DNA from: Micropruina sp.
Lineage (GTDB): Bacteria > Actinomycetota > Actinomycetes > Propionibacteriales > Propionibacteriaceae
DNA: 64,000 bases
Direction: 5' to 3'
Assembly: GCA_016711205.1 (NCBI GenBank)
Contig: JADJTM010000002.1
Span: 310,001 to 374,000, forward strand
Under the pieces are notes generated by a model that worked only from the letters and a program-made list of their open reading frames with translations, was not told the DNA's origin and did not search any database. Each line of letters starts with the position of its first letter. Position 1 is the first letter of the stretch. The position numbers were made by a program, and so were the translations under genes. Positions 42,204 to 51,529 of the stretch are shown in pieces.

Positions 42204-42818
42204 ATGACCGATGTGCAAACAGATGTGCCCGCCGTGACCGAGATCGAGAGCGAGGTCGTGAGTCCGGCCGAGATTGATCCCGAGGTCGAGAGCGAGGTGG
42301 ACGGCGCCGAGCCGGAGGCCGCGATCGAGGGCGCGGATCAGGAGCCGTCGCGCTCCAAGCGTGAGCAGGCGCTCGACAACGAGGGTGAGATCGCTGCGGA
42401 CTACCTCGAGGAACTGCTCGACATCGCCGATCTGGACGGTGACATCGACACCTTCAGCGAAGGCGGCCGGGCGCACGTCTCGATCGTGACCAACTCCGAG
42501 GTGCTTGTCGGCCGTAACGGCGAAGTGCTGGAGGCCCTGCAAGAGCTCGCTCGGCTCGCGGTGATGACCGAGACCGGTCACCGCTCCAGGTTGATGCTCG
42601 ACGTGGCCGGTCATCGCGACAAGCGCCGCAAGGAGCTCGAGGTGCTGGCCGGCGACGCCATCGCCGAGGTGATTGAGGGGGGCGAGCCCGTCCGGCTGGC
42701 ACCGATGAACCCGTTCGAGCGCAAGATCGTTCACGACGTGGTGGCCGCCGCCGGCCTGGTCAGCGAGTCCGAAGGCGAAGAGCCGCGCCGCCGCGTGATC
42801 GTGCTGCCCAAGGACTGA
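42204..42818 (+). CDS. jag: Jag/KhpB-type RNA-binding protein
   Basis: 204 residues. The acidic N-terminus is followed by a KH domain (ISIVTNSEVLVGRNGEVLEA-like region at about 85-125) and an R3H domain (PVRLAPMNPFERKIVHDVVA, then RRRVIVLPKD). A small-RNA/mRNA chaperone, usually next to yidC. ATG 42204 is 13 nt from GAGGA; GTG 42192 is too close to it. Confidence 0.92.
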   Translation: MTDVQTDVPAVTEIESEVVSPAEIDPEVESEVDGAEPEAAIEGADQEPSRSKREQALDNEGEIAADYLEELLDIADLDGDIDTFSEGGRAHVSIVTNSEVLVGRNGEVLEALQELARLAVMTETGHRSRLMLDVAGHRDKRRKELEVLAGDAIAEVIEGGEPVRLAPMNPFERKIVHDVVAAAGLVSESEGEEPRRRVIVLPKD

Positions 42819-42929
42819 GGTACACCCTGGACGACGGTGTGGGTCAGGCCGGCTTCGACCCGCGAGGATGCGTCCGAGAGTCGGCGTCCGAGTTGGTGCC
42901 CAGGGCTTGCTGCAGGTAGACAGGTACGC

Positions 42930-43526
42930 ATGCAGATCGCTCGTGAGGTGTTTCAAGACCGATACGATCTGGCTCAGCAATATGTCGATATATTGTCAAG
43001 TAGAGGAGTCGACGGGGGCCTGATCGGGCCCCGGGAGGTCGACAAGCTCTGGGCACGTCACGTGCTCAACTCGGTGGCGATCAGCGGTGTGATCGAACAG
43101 TCCGCCGAAGTGCTGGACGTGGGGTCGGGTGCGGGACTACCCGGCTTACCACTGGCGATTCTGCGACCGGATCTGAGCGTGACGCTGCTCGAGCCCCTGC
43201 TTCGTCGTTTCAACTTTCTTTCCGAGACGGTGACCGAGCTCGGCCTGCAGGATCGGGTCACGGTGCTGCGTGGACGAGCCGAGGACCAGCACAGCACGCA
43301 CCAGGTGGTGACCTGCCGCGCGGTGGCCTCCCTACCCAAGTTGCTCGGCTGGTGCATGCCGCTGGTGGCACCTCATGGCCAATTGCTCGCGATCAAGGGC
43401 GAGAATGCCGAGCAGGAACTACTCGACGTGCAGGGCGTGCTGCGGTCGCGCCGGCTGACCGGCGAGGTGCTGTCGGTACGGGCACACGCGGAGGCCGAGC
43501 CCACCTGGGTGGTACGGATCCGCTGA
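42930..43526 (+). CDS. rsmG: 16S rRNA (guanine-N7) methyltransferase
   Basis: 198 residues. The SAM-binding motif is EVLDVGSGAGLPGLPLAILR, followed by VTLLEPLLRRFNFLS and VTCRAVASLPKLLGW. It methylates G527 of 16S rRNA. ATG 42930 has only a weak AGGT upstream, and the N-terminus is slightly short relative to many homologues. Confidence 0.93.
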   Translation: MQIAREVFQDRYDLAQQYVDILSSRGVDGGLIGPREVDKLWARHVLNSVAISGVIEQSAEVLDVGSGAGLPGLPLAILRPDLSVTLLEPLLRRFNFLSETVTELGLQDRVTVLRGRAEDQHSTHQVVTCRAVASLPKLLGWCMPLVAPHGQLLAIKGENAEQELLDVQGVLRSRRLTGEVLSVRAHAEAEPTWVVRIR

Positions 43527-43675
43527 GTTCAGCGGTGCCGGGTGCCTCTGCCGCCGCCGGTCCACCCTCCCCCTGGTGCTTTGCGGACTCGCAGCGGATG
43601 AACCCGATTGCTCCGGTCGCCAGCATTAGGCTCGGAAACCGGATGGTCAGGCGACTTCGGAGGTCACACAATGGC

Positions 43676-43691
43676 GGTTTCACGTGAAACA
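43676..43691. promoter_or_regulatory. parS: parS centromere site
   Basis: GGTTTCACGTGAAACA differs from the consensus TGTTTCACGTGAAACA only at the first base. It lies 24 bp before the parA start, the usual location of an origin-proximal ParB-binding site. Confidence 0.9.
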
Positions 43692-43714
43692 CCGCGAACC
43701 GGGCAGGCGTCTCG

Positions 43715-44623
43715 ATGACGCAGTCGGCAGTGCCGCGTCGCATCGCTTATGACCAGGACGAGTTCGCTCTCGTCGCTGCCGAGTTGCCTGATGCGTCCGT
43801 TCCACGTGAAACGGGCCCGCTCCCCGTCCCGGCGCGTACCCGGGTCTTCGTGATCGCCAACCAGAAAGGTGGCGTGGGCAAGACCACGTCCGCGGTGAAC
43901 ATCGCGACGTGCTTGGCCCGCGGTGGGCTACGAGTGTTGGTGATCGACCTCGATCCGCAGGGCAACGCCTCCACTGCACTCGGCATCGACCACGAGGCGG
44001 GCGTGCCCGGAACCTACGAGGTGCTGATCGACGGCGAGGCCATCGAAGAACACGTGCAGGCCTCGCCCGAGGCCGACACGCTGTGGGTGCTTCCGGCCAC
44101 CATTGATCTGGCCGGGGCCGAGATCGGGCTGGTGGACGTGCCCGGCCGCGAAAGCCAGCTGCTGCGAGCCCTGGAGAGCCTGCTCGCGAAGCACAGCCTG
44201 GACTATGTGTTCATCGACTGTCCCCCGTCGCTGGGCCTGCTCACTCTGAACGCCCTGGTGGCCGCGGAAGAGCTGCTGGTGCCGATCCAATGCGAGTACT
44301 ACGCACTCGAGGGGGTCTCGCAACTGCTGCGCACGATCGACCTGGTCAAGGGCTCGATGAACGACCGGTTGCGGCTTTCGACCATCGTGCTGACCATGTA
44401 CGACGCCCGCACCAGGTTGTCGGCGCAGGTCGCGGCCGAGGTGCGCACCCACTTCAGGTCCGAGACCCTACGCACCGCTATACCGCGTTCGGTCCGGGTG
44501 TCCGAGGCACCCAGCTATGGACGCACGGTGATCACCTACGATCAGGCGTCCGCTGGTTCGCAGGCGTATCTTTCGGTTGCCGAAGAGATCGCGCACCGCA
44601 GCATCGCAGCGAGAGTGCAGTGA
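43715..44623 (+). CDS. parA: chromosome partitioning ATPase ParA
   Basis: 302 residues. The deviant Walker A motif is [20 protein letters not shown], followed by [17 protein letters not shown] and the Walker [18 protein letters not shown]. The 45-residue N-terminal extension is typical of actinobacterial ParA. It segregates origins with ParB. The stop overlaps the parB start. Confidence 0.95.
   Translation: MTQSAVPRRIAYDQDEFALVAAELPDASVPRETGPLPVPARTRVFVIANQKGGVGKTTSAVNIATCLARGGLRVLVIDLDPQGNASTALGIDHEAGVPGTYEVLIDGEAIEEHVQASPEADTLWVLPATIDLAGAEIGLVDVPGRESQLLRALESLLAKHSLDYVFIDCPPSLGLLTLNALVAAEELLVPIQCEYYALEGVSQLLRTIDLVKGSMNDRLRLSTIVLTMYDARTRLSAQVAAEVRTHFRSETLRTAIPRSVRVSEAPSYGRTVITYDQASAGSQAYLSVAEEIAHRSIAARVQ
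43798..43813. promoter_or_regulatory. parS: second parS-like site inside parA
   Basis: CGTTCCACGTGAAACG has the core GTTCCACGTGAAAC, one base from the parS core, and falls at codons 28-33 of parA. Confidence 0.65.
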
Positions 44624-45534
44624 TGAGCGCCACCAAACCGCGCCCGGGTCTGGGCCGGGGCCTTGGCGATCTGATCCATCGAACCGATCCCAGCTTGGAG
44701 CCTCAGCGGCTCGCACCGCTGGCCGTCGAACCACCCGAGGGCACCTTCTACGCGGACGTGCCGGTGGGCGACATCCGTCCGAACCCCAAGCAGCCGCGAC
44801 AGGTCTTCGACGAGGACGCACTGGCCGAACTGGTCGAATCCATTCGCGAGGTCGGCCTGTTGCAACCGGTGGTCGTGCGTCCGCTGGACGACGGCGGCTA
44901 CGAGTTGGTGATGGGCGAGCGTCGATTGCGGGCCACCCAGGCCGCCGGCCTGACGACCATCCCTGCCATCGTGCGGCCCACGCAGGAGCACGACCTGCTG
45001 CGGGACGCGCTACTGGAGAACCTGCACCGTGCCCAGCTGAACCCGCTCGAGGAGGCCGCGGCCTACCAGCAGCTGCTCACCGACTTCGACTGCACGCAGG
45101 AGGAGCTGTCGGCACGGATCAAGCGCAGTCGTCCGCACATCAGCAACACCATCCGGCTGCTGCAACTGCCCGCGCCGGTGCAGCGACGGGTGGCGGCGGG
45201 GGTGCTCAGCGCCGGTCATGCCCGGGCGATCCTGGCCCTGGGCGACCCGCTGGCCATGGAGCGGCTGGCGCAGCGGGTGGTTGCCGAGAACCTGTCGGTG
45301 CGCGCGGTCGAAGAGATCGTCGCCATCGGCGAGGGCACCCGGCAGTCTCGACCACGGGCCCGCATCGTCCGTGAACCGAGCGCGCGGGCGAGCGTGCTGG
45401 CCGAGCGCCTGATCGAACGGCTCGACACCCGGGTCAACGTGGTGATGGGGGCCAAGGGCAAGGGACGCATCGTGATCGACTTCGCCGGTGAGGACGACCT
45501 GGATCGGGTCGCGGCACTGTTGGGGACGACTTAA
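44623..45534 (+). CDS. parB: chromosome partitioning protein ParB
   Basis: 303 residues. It has the N-terminal [12 protein letters not shown]arA-interaction motif, the CTP-binding domain ([38 protein letters not shown]) and a helix-turn-helix ([19 protein letters not shown]). The C-terminal dimerisation segment ends [12 protein letters not shown]. The start overlaps parA (TGATG). Confidence 0.95.
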   Translation: MSATKPRPGLGRGLGDLIHRTDPSLEPQRLAPLAVEPPEGTFYADVPVGDIRPNPKQPRQVFDEDALAELVESIREVGLLQPVVVRPLDDGGYELVMGERRLRATQAAGLTTIPAIVRPTQEHDLLRDALLENLHRAQLNPLEEAAAYQQLLTDFDCTQEELSARIKRSRPHISNTIRLLQLPAPVQRRVAAGVLSAGHARAILALGDPLAMERLAQRVVAENLSVRAVEEIVAIGEGTRQSRPRARIVREPSARASVLAERLIERLDTRVNVVMGAKGKGRIVIDFAGEDDLDRVAALLGTT

Positions 45535-45589
45535 CAACGTAACGACTCAGATACTTATCATTTTATCGACAAATACGTCTGCCTCGTGA

Positions 45590-45812
45590 TCCCGTCGCGC
45601 GCCGGGATCTTCGGTCAGGGTCTCGCCCTCCTCGCCAAGCGTCGTAGCGGCAGGACTCTCGACCTCGTCATTTCGGCGGAGGCCGGGATCTCTGGCAGGG
45701 CCGTTCGGCTCGCCCACCTCGTCATCCCGGCGAACGCCGGGATCTCTGGCCCGGCCGGTCCGGCTCGCCCACCTCGTCATCCCGGCGAACGCCGGGATCT
45801 CTGGCCCGGCCG
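45590..45812. repeat. REP palindromes downstream of parB
   Basis: Full palindromes GTCATCCCGGCGAACGCC/GGGATCTC at about 45721 and 45776, with two diverged copies at 45585 and 45667. CTGGCCCGGCCGGTCCGGCT is repeated between them. No gene is seen from 45535 to 45846; the first 50 bp are unusually AT-rich for this genome. Confidence 0.8.
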
Positions 45813-45833
45813 GTCCGGCTCGACCCAGACCGG

Positions 45834-45839
45834 TAGCCT
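45834..45839 (+). promoter_or_regulatory. -10 box TAGCCT, leaderless start
   Basis: TAGCCT and a 7-nt gap precede GTG 45847, immediately after a REP copy; no ribosome-binding site. Confidence 0.4.
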
Positions 45840-45846
45840 CGGATTC

Positions 45847-46233
45847 GTGATCACAGCCGAGGAAGCTCCTGCCGTCCGCTCTGCCCTGCTGCGCTACCGC
45901 ATCATGGCGTGGGTGGTCGGCGTGCTGCTGGTGGTGCTCGTCTGCATCGGTGTGCCGATGAAGTACCTGGGCAACAACGACACGGTGGTGACCTGGACCG
46001 GAGTTCCGCACGGCTGGCTGTACATGATCCTGCTGATCACCGCCTACGACCTCGGACGTCGCGTCAACTGGCCCTGGCTGCGGCTGCTCCTGATCGCAGC
46101 GGCGGGCACCGTGCCGTTCCTCTCGTTCGTCGCCGAGCGCTACGCCACCAGGGACGTCCGCCGGCGGTTGGCGAGCGTCGAGGTCGTCCGCAACGAGCCC
46201 ACCAACGCTGAACTCGAGGGTCGCGCCGGCTGA
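45847..46233 (+). CDS. DUF3817 membrane protein
   Basis: 128 residues with three membrane segments: AWVVGVLLVVLVCIGVPMKY, PHGWLYMILLITAYDLGRR and LLLIAAAGTVPFLSFVAERY. The GVPMKYL and HGWLYMIYL-type motifs and the C-terminal PFLSFVAER define DUF3817. Function unknown. The open frame reaches back through the REP, but homology starts at GTG 45847. It converges on the SURF1-like gene. Confidence 0.85.
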   Translation: MITAEEAPAVRSALLRYRIMAWVVGVLLVVLVCIGVPMKYLGNNDTVVTWTGVPHGWLYMILLITAYDLGRRVNWPWLRLLLIAAAGTVPFLSFVAERYATRDVRRRLASVEVVRNEPTNAELEGRAG

Positions 46234-46269
46234 AACTTGCTGGTCGAGCTTGTCGGAGACCGGGGCCTG

Positions 46270-46350
46270 AGATCCCGGCGTCCGCCGGGATGACGGGGTT
46301 GTACGGGTGCGGGCCCGGGTGGTGGGATCCCGGCTTGCGGCGGGATGACG
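46270..46350. repeat. REP palindromes
   Basis: Two copies (GATCCCGGCGTCCGCCGGGA at 46271 and a diverged GATCCCGGCTTGCGGCGGGA at 46326) lie between the convergent DUF3817 and SURF1 genes and may act as a bidirectional stem-loop terminator. Confidence 0.7.
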
Positions 46351-46371
46351 GGTTGTGGGTGGTACAACCGC

Positions 46372-47076
46372 TCAGCGTGCGTCCGGCGCTACATCTGCTC
46401 GCTCGCGTTTGCCCATGCTCTGGGCGATCCGGATCGTCATGCCGAGGCCGAACAACGCGAACACCCACCATTGCAGGGCATAGCCGCTGTTGCGCCAGGA
46501 GCCGTCACCGCTCGGCAGGGTCACGGTGGCCGGCTGCAGGCCCTGCCGAGCGGCCTCGGCGGCGTCGAGGGTGATGAAGCCGGGCAGCAGCGGCTGCGGC
46601 CATAGTTGCGCCAGCTGCGCCAGCCGTACGGACCCCAGCTCATAACCCGTAGCCAGAGCATGGTCGGTGCCTGCTTCCGAGCCCAGGAAGATGCCTGTCT
46701 GGGTGAGCTCGCCGGTCGGCACCGGCGGGACGTCCGCTCCTTGGGCGATGACGCCGCGCACCACCGACAGCACCCGCCCGTCCGCCAACTGCAGGGCTGA
46801 GAGCACCCGCACCACCCCGTCCGCACCCAGCACCCGTTGTTGGTCGGCCAGGTAGCGTCCGGTCGCAATCACAGGCTTGCCGTAGATGTCGCCGACAGTG
46901 CCGTCGGCGCTGACCTGGTCGAGCAGCAGCACGGCCGGCTGCTGCGCGCGAGCCTGCACCGACGCGTTGCCCTGATCGGTGAACACCTGCAGTTGCCAGA
47001 AGCCGAGCCAGGTCATCACCGCCGCCGCGACGACACCCAGCGCGATCACCAGGCCCTGCCGCACCCGCAGTGGCAT
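46372..47076 (-). CDS. SURF1-family cytochrome oxidase assembly protein
   Basis: 234 residues. An N-terminal helix (LVIALGVVAAAVMTWLGFWQL) and a C-terminal helix (GYALQWWVFALFGLGMTIRI) flank the extracytoplasmic domain, with the G-x-W-Q-L and YALQWW motifs of SURF1/SHY1. Implicated in haem a insertion. ATG 47076 begins one base after the upstream stop. Confidence 0.88.
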   Translation of the reverse strand: MPLRVRQGLVIALGVVAAAVMTWLGFWQLQVFTDQGNASVQARAQQPAVLLLDQVSADGTVGDIYGKPVIATGRYLADQQRVLGADGVVRVLSALQLADGRVLSVVRGVIAQGADVPPVPTGELTQTGIFLGSEAGTDHALATGYELGSVRLAQLAQLWPQPLLPGFITLDAAEAARQGLQPATVTLPSGDGSWRNSGYALQWWVFALFGLGMTIRIAQSMGKRERADVAPDAR

Positions 47077-47077
47077 G

Positions 47078-48037
47078 TCAGGCCTCGGCCGGTGCCGCAC
47101 CCCGGCTGTGCGCCTGGCGCACCAGGGCCAGGCACAGCTCACCGAAGTTCAGCCCGTCCGCCTCGATCGACAGGGGCACCAGCGAGGTTTCGGTCATGCC
47201 GGGGGAGACGTTGGTCTCGATGAAGGTGGGCCCCTGGGGACCGATGATGATGTCGGTGCGCGAGAGGTCCCGCAGTCCCAGTTGCCGGTGGACGCTGAGC
47301 GCCAGTTCGGCGCATTCGCGGGCGTCGGCGTCCGAGATCTCGGCGGGGCAGAGAAAGCGGGTTTCGCCGGCGGTGTAGCGAGCCGTGTAGTCGTACACCC
47401 CTCCGCGTGGACGGATCTCGACCGCGGGCAGCGCCCGCGGACCGTCCCCGGTGTCGATCACGGTGACCGCCACCTCGGTGCCCTCGATGAACTGCTCGAT
47501 CACCGCGTTCTCGCCGTAGGCGTAGGCGGCCACCATGGCACCGGGCAGCGCCTCGACCCGCTCGACCTTCGTGCAGCCCAGCGCCGATCCGCTGCGGCTG
47601 GGCTTGACCATCAGCGGTAGTCCGAGCCGTTCGGCGAGGGCCAGCACCAGCGCCCGGGCACCCAGTTCGCGGAACACGGAGTTGGGCAGGGCGACCTGCG
47701 CGGGGGTGCGCACGTCGAGCAGGGGCGTGCAGATCGACTTGTCGAACGCCCGCTGCGACGCCGGCCCGGTCGAGCCGACGTACGGCACCCCGAACAGGTC
47801 GAGCACCTGACGCAGCGACCCGTCCTCGCCGTCGCCACCGTGCAGCACCGGGAACACCACCGGGTCGGGCGTGCCGGCCAGCAGGTCGGCGAGACCACCG
47901 GTGACGTCGGCCTCGATCACCGCGTGTCCACTGTCGCGCAGTGCCTGGGCCACACGCCGTCCGGAGCGCAGGGAGACGTCGCGCTCGTGCGAAAGGCCGC
48001 CGGCCAGTACGACGATGCTGCCGATGTCGCTGCTCAT
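47078..48037 (-). CDS. D-alanine--D-alanine ligase family protein
   Basis: 319 residues. ATP-grasp fold: VVLAGGLSHERDVSLRSG and PVLHGGDGEDGSLRQVLDL at the N-terminus, MVKPSRSGSALGCTKV, and metal-binding FIETNVSPGMTETSLVPLS. The sequence fits the actinobacterial second Ddl-like group, so dipeptide synthesis is probable but the exact substrate is not certain. Ten bp downstream of the aminotransferase gene, probably cotranscribed. Confidence 0.85.
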   Translation of the reverse strand: MSSDIGSIVVLAGGLSHERDVSLRSGRRVAQALRDSGHAVIEADVTGGLADLLAGTPDPVVFPVLHGGDGEDGSLRQVLDLFGVPYVGSTGPASQRAFDKSICTPLLDVRTPAQVALPNSVFRELGARALVLALAERLGLPLMVKPSRSGSALGCTKVERVEALPGAMVAAYAYGENAVIEQFIEGTEVAVTVIDTGDGPRALPAVEIRPRGGVYDYTARYTAGETRFLCPAEISDADARECAELALSVHRQLGLRDLSRTDIIIGPQGPTFIETNVSPGMTETSLVPLSIEADGLNFGELCLALVRQAHSRGAAPAEA

Positions 48038-48046
48038 GGTGATCCT

Positions 48047-49372
48047 TCAGGTGATGTCGGGTGCCGGGCCGGCGGTGATGTCGCGGTAGAGATGCTCGGC
48101 GGTGCCGGGGCCGATGCCGAACGTGTGCAGCATGTCGAGTTCGTCGTGCAGCACCTCGCCCAGGCGCCGGGTGCCTTCGAGAATGCGGTCCTCACTGGGG
48201 AAGCAGTACGACAGCCGCAGGTTGCGGCTGCCCAGTCCGTCGGCATAGAACGCGGTGCCGGGCACGTAGGCCACCCGGGCCGAGACGGCGCGGGGCAGCA
48301 TCGCCTGCGAGTCCAGGCCGTCCGGCATGGTCAGCCAGACGAAGAAGCCGCCGGTGGGACGGGTCCACGTGCAACCGGCCGGCATGTTGTCGACCAGGCC
48401 GCGCAGCATCGCGTCGCGCCGGCCGCGGTACATGTCGCGGTAGGCGACGATCTGGGCGCGCCAGTCGAACTTCTGCAGGTAAGTGGCGATGGCGAACTGG
48501 CTGAACACCGGGGGAGCCAGCGTCGCCGACTCCTGCGCCAAGGTCAGCTTCTCGCGGACGGCGTGTGGTGCCAGCGACCAGCCGACGCGGAAACCCGGCG
48601 CGAACGTCTTCGAGAACGAGCCGAGGTAGATCACCCGCTCGTCATCCATGGAGCGCAGCGCCGGTAGCGGCTCGCCCTCGATGGTGAGCAGCCCGTAGGG
48701 GTTGTCCTCGACGATCAGCAGGTCCGTCTCGTGGGCGATCGCGATCAACTCACGGCGCCGCTGGAGCGTCTGGGTGACCCCGGTCGGGTTCTGAAAGTTG
48801 GGGATCGTGTACAGGAACTTGACCCGCCTGCCGGCCGCCCGGCAGGTGGCCAACGCCTCGCGCAGCGCCTGCGGCACGATGCCGAACTCGTCCATGGCCA
48901 CGTGGACGATCTGCACCTGGTAGGCGCGGAACGTGCCGATCGCGCCCACGTACGAAGGGGCCTCGGCAAGAATCACGTCGCCGGGGTCGCAGAAGGTGCG
49001 GGTGACCAGGTCGAGCGCCTGCTGCGAGCCGCACGTGACCACCACATCGTCGGGATGTGCGGCGATCGCCTCGTCGGCCATCACCTCGGCGATGTGCTCG
49101 CGCATGAACGGCTCGCCCTGCCCTGAGCCGTACTGCATGGCCTGCGCCCCGTGGTCGCGGATCAGGCCCGCGATCGCCTCGCCGATCGCCGCGCGGGGCA
49201 GGTCGGCGATGTTGGGCATGCCGCCGGCCAGCGACACCACCTCGGGCCGGTTGGCCACCGAGAACAACGCCCGCACGGCCGACACGGTGAGCCCGTGGGT
49301 GCGTTCGGCGTAGGTGTCGATCCACGGGTCGAAGACCGTGTCACGACGCTGAAGGGGTTCCGGCAGGCTCAC
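48047..49372 (-). CDS. PLP-dependent aminotransferase (class I/II)
   Basis: 441 residues. The PLP-lysine motif is YLGSFSKTFAPGFRVGW. Other fold-type I motifs include TCGSQQALDLVTR, LYTIPNFQNPTGVT and RLSYCF. It resembles 2-aminoadipate/valine-type aminotransferases of the MocR-related group but without a DNA-binding domain. Substrate unknown; the neighbouring D-Ala ligase-like gene suggests an amino-acid supply role. Confidence 0.85.
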   Translation of the reverse strand: MSLPEPLQRRDTVFDPWIDTYAERTHGLTVSAVRALFSVANRPEVVSLAGGMPNIADLPRAAIGEAIAGLIRDHGAQAMQYGSGQGEPFMREHIAEVMADEAIAAHPDDVVVTCGSQQALDLVTRTFCDPGDVILAEAPSYVGAIGTFRAYQVQIVHVAMDEFGIVPQALREALATCRAAGRRVKFLYTIPNFQNPTGVTQTLQRRRELIAIAHETDLLIVEDNPYGLLTIEGEPLPALRSMDDERVIYLGSFSKTFAPGFRVGWSLAPHAVREKLTLAQESATLAPPVFSQFAIATYLQKFDWRAQIVAYRDMYRGRRDAMLRGLVDNMPAGCTWTRPTGGFFVWLTMPDGLDSQAMLPRAVSARVAYVPGTAFYADGLGSRNLRLSYCFPSEDRILEGTRRLGEVLHDELDMLHTFGIGPGTAEHLYRDITAGPAPDIT

Positions 49373-49492
49373 CCGCCCAGCCTAGTGCGGCACTGTGGCG
49401 ACGCGTCACCCGTGGCGATGCGTCACTAGGATGGAACGCAACGCGATGGGGCGACGTGGCGGTAGCCGCGGGTAACGGGCAGGAGTCATCCA

Positions 49493-50032
49493 TTGGTCGG
49501 GGTCGAACTGGTCACACCCGCAGCGATCGCCGGGCTGGCCTGCCCCTACTGCGGCCGCGCGATGCCCCGCGACGCGGACGGCATGCGGGCCGCCCAGTCC
49601 GCGTGGGGGCTGTGCGGCGCGAGCGCGAACGCCAACGGTCACCTCATCGGTCTGCTGCTGCTGGCCCCGTCCGAGCTGCACGGACGTGCGGCTGCGCGCA
49701 TCACCTCGGCCTGGGTGGCACCGCAGCATTGCGGTAACGGCGTGGGCCGCGCGCTGCTGCGCACCGTGGCCGGCGGCCTGGCCAAGGCACGGATCACCCT
49801 TCTGCTCGCCGGCGCGAAGACGAGGCCGAACTGCAGCGCTCCACCGGCCGGCTTTCTGGCCGGGACGGGCTTCGTCGCCCAGCCCGGCGGGTCATTGTGG
49901 GCGCTCGACCTGGGCACCACCGTGCGGGTGTTCAAGCCGTCGGTTCTCGACCGGCTGGGGCGGCTGGTTCAGTCGGTGGGCCCGCTGGCCCCACCCGAAC
50001 CGGCCCACAATCAGGCCGAGCCGCTCAGATGA
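49493..50032 (+). CDS. GNAT-like acetyltransferase
   Basis: 179 residues. The central ITSAWVAPQHCGNGVGRALL resembles the acetyl-CoA-binding V-x-x-x-x-x-G-x-G/A loop of GNAT enzymes. An N-terminal CPYCGR pair is unusual. Start TTG 49493 is uncertain. Last 8 bp overlap trxA, which converges on it. Confidence 0.6.
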   Translation: MVGVELVTPAAIAGLACPYCGRAMPRDADGMRAAQSAWGLCGASANANGHLIGLLLLAPSELHGRAAARITSAWVAPQHCGNGVGRALLRTVAGGLAKARITLLLAGAKTRPNCSAPPAGFLAGTGFVAQPGGSLWALDLGTTVRVFKPSVLDRLGRLVQSVGPLAPPEPAHNQAEPLR

Positions 50033-50348
50033 ACTCTTCGATCGCGCGGATCAGCGCGGCCTTGGTCTTGCCGCCGGTGAACGACTTGACCACCTCGCCG
50101 CCGGAGAAGATCTGAATGGTGGGCAGGCCGAGCACACCCTGTTCGGTCGGCACCCGCGGGTTGGTGTTGGTGTCGAGTTTGTAGAAGCCCATGCGGTCAC
50201 CGAACTGGCCGGCCAACTCGTCGATGATCGGCGCGATCTGGCGGCAGGGTGCGCACCAGTCGGCCCAGTAGTCGACCAGCACGGGCTTGTTGGCCCGCAC
50301 CACCAGCGCTTCGAAGGTGTCGTCGGTAACGGCGCTGACTTCGGCCAT
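50025..50348 (-). CDS. trxA: thioredoxin
   Basis: 107 residues with the active site YWADWCAPCRQIAPI and cis-Pro loop LGLPTIQIF. It reduces protein disulfides and is recharged by the thioredoxin reductase encoded just upstream. Confidence 0.96.
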   Translation of the reverse strand: MAEVSAVTDDTFEALVVRANKPVLVDYWADWCAPCRQIAPIIDELAGQFGDRMGFYKLDTNTNPRVPTEQGVLGLPTIQIFSGGEVVKSFTGGKTKAALIRAIEEFI

Positions 50349-50388
50349 TCGGGGATCCTCTCGGTTGTGCTCGGGGCTGCGGACGTAC

Positions 50389-51366
50389 TCAGACGTTAGC
50401 GCTGAGCTCGGACAGTTCGGTCAGCTCGGCGAGGTCGGCCAACTCGGCCAGGTAGCGCTCGGCGTCCAGAGCGGCCGAACAGCCGGTGCCGGCGGCGGTG
50501 ATCGCCTGACGGTAGGTGTGATCGACCAGGTCGCCGGCGGCGAAGACGCCGGGCACGTTGGTCTGCGTGCTGCCCGGCCGCACCAGCACGTAGCCGGCGG
50601 CGTCGGTGTCGACCGAGCCCTGCACGAGAGCGGAGCGCGGGTCGTGGCCGATGGCGATGAAGCAGCCCTGCACGGCCAGGTCGCGCTGCTCACCGGTGAC
50701 GGTGTCGGCCAGCGTGATCGAACTCAGCGACGGGTCGCCGTTGAGCGAGACCACCCGTGAGTTCCACGCGAAGCCGATCTTGGGGTCGAGTTCGGCCCGC
50801 GCGATCATGATCTTGGACGCACGCAGCTCGTCGCGGCGGTGCACCACCGTGACCGAACTGGCGAACCGCGACAGGAACGTCGCCTCCTCCAGCGCCGAGT
50901 CGCCGCCGCCGATCACCGCGATGTCCTTGTCGCGGAAGAAGAACCCGTCGCAGGTGGCGCACCAGCTGACGCCCCGTCCGCTCAGCTCGTCCTCACCGGG
51001 CACGCCCAGCCGCCGGTAGCCGGACCCCATGGCCAAGATCACGGCCTTCGCCCGGTGGACGCCGCCCTCGGAGTCGGTGACCGATTTGATGACGCCGGTG
51101 AGGTCGACCTCGACGATGTCGTCGGTGACGATCTCGGCCCCGAACCGCTCGGCCTGGCTACGCAGGTTGCCCATCAGGTCGGGGCCCATGATGCCTTCGG
51201 GAAAGCCGGGAAAGTTCTCGACGTCGGTGGTGTTCATCAGCGCGCCGCCCGAATCGAGGGCGCCCTCGAACACCAGCGGACGCAGATCGGCGCGCGCTGC
51301 ATAGATGGCGGCGGTGAACCCGGACGGGCCGGAGCCGATGATGATGACTTCGCGAACCTCAGACAT
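50389..51366 (-). CDS. trxB: thioredoxin reductase
   Basis: 325 residues. FAD motif [19 protein letters not shown], redox-active CATC in [21 protein letters not shown] motif [13 protein letters not shown] and the second FAD motif [19 protein letters not shown]. The C-terminal Leu/Glu/Ser-rich tail ([14 protein letters not shown]) is a little extended. Confidence 0.96.
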   Translation of the reverse strand: MSEVREVIIIGSGPSGFTAAIYAARADLRPLVFEGALDSGGALMNTTDVENFPGFPEGIMGPDLMGNLRSQAERFGAEIVTDDIVEVDLTGVIKSVTDSEGGVHRAKAVILAMGSGYRRLGVPGEDELSGRGVSWCATCDGFFFRDKDIAVIGGGDSALEEATFLSRFASSVTVVHRRDELRASKIMIARAELDPKIGFAWNSRVVSLNGDPSLSSITLADTVTGEQRDLAVQGCFIAIGHDPRSALVQGSVDTDAAGYVLVRPGSTQTNVPGVFAAGDLVDHTYRQAITAAGTGCSAALDAERYLAELADLAELTELSELSANV

Positions 51367-51529
51367 GCACTACCTCGTGGTGTGGGACGACCGGCTCAGC
51401 CTACCGGCTGACCCTTGTGCTGACCTCTGTGCGAACCGCGCCGACAGCCTCGGTATTCCCACCCGCACCCGTGCTGCTCACCCGCACCCGTGACGATCAC
51501 GCGCACCCCGTGCCGCTCTTCGAGCGGCG

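Noticed and set aside
45535..45585. Possible AT-rich small gene or ncRNA after parB
   Set aside because: Only about 50 bp with no stable hairpin or open frame; noted as composition only.
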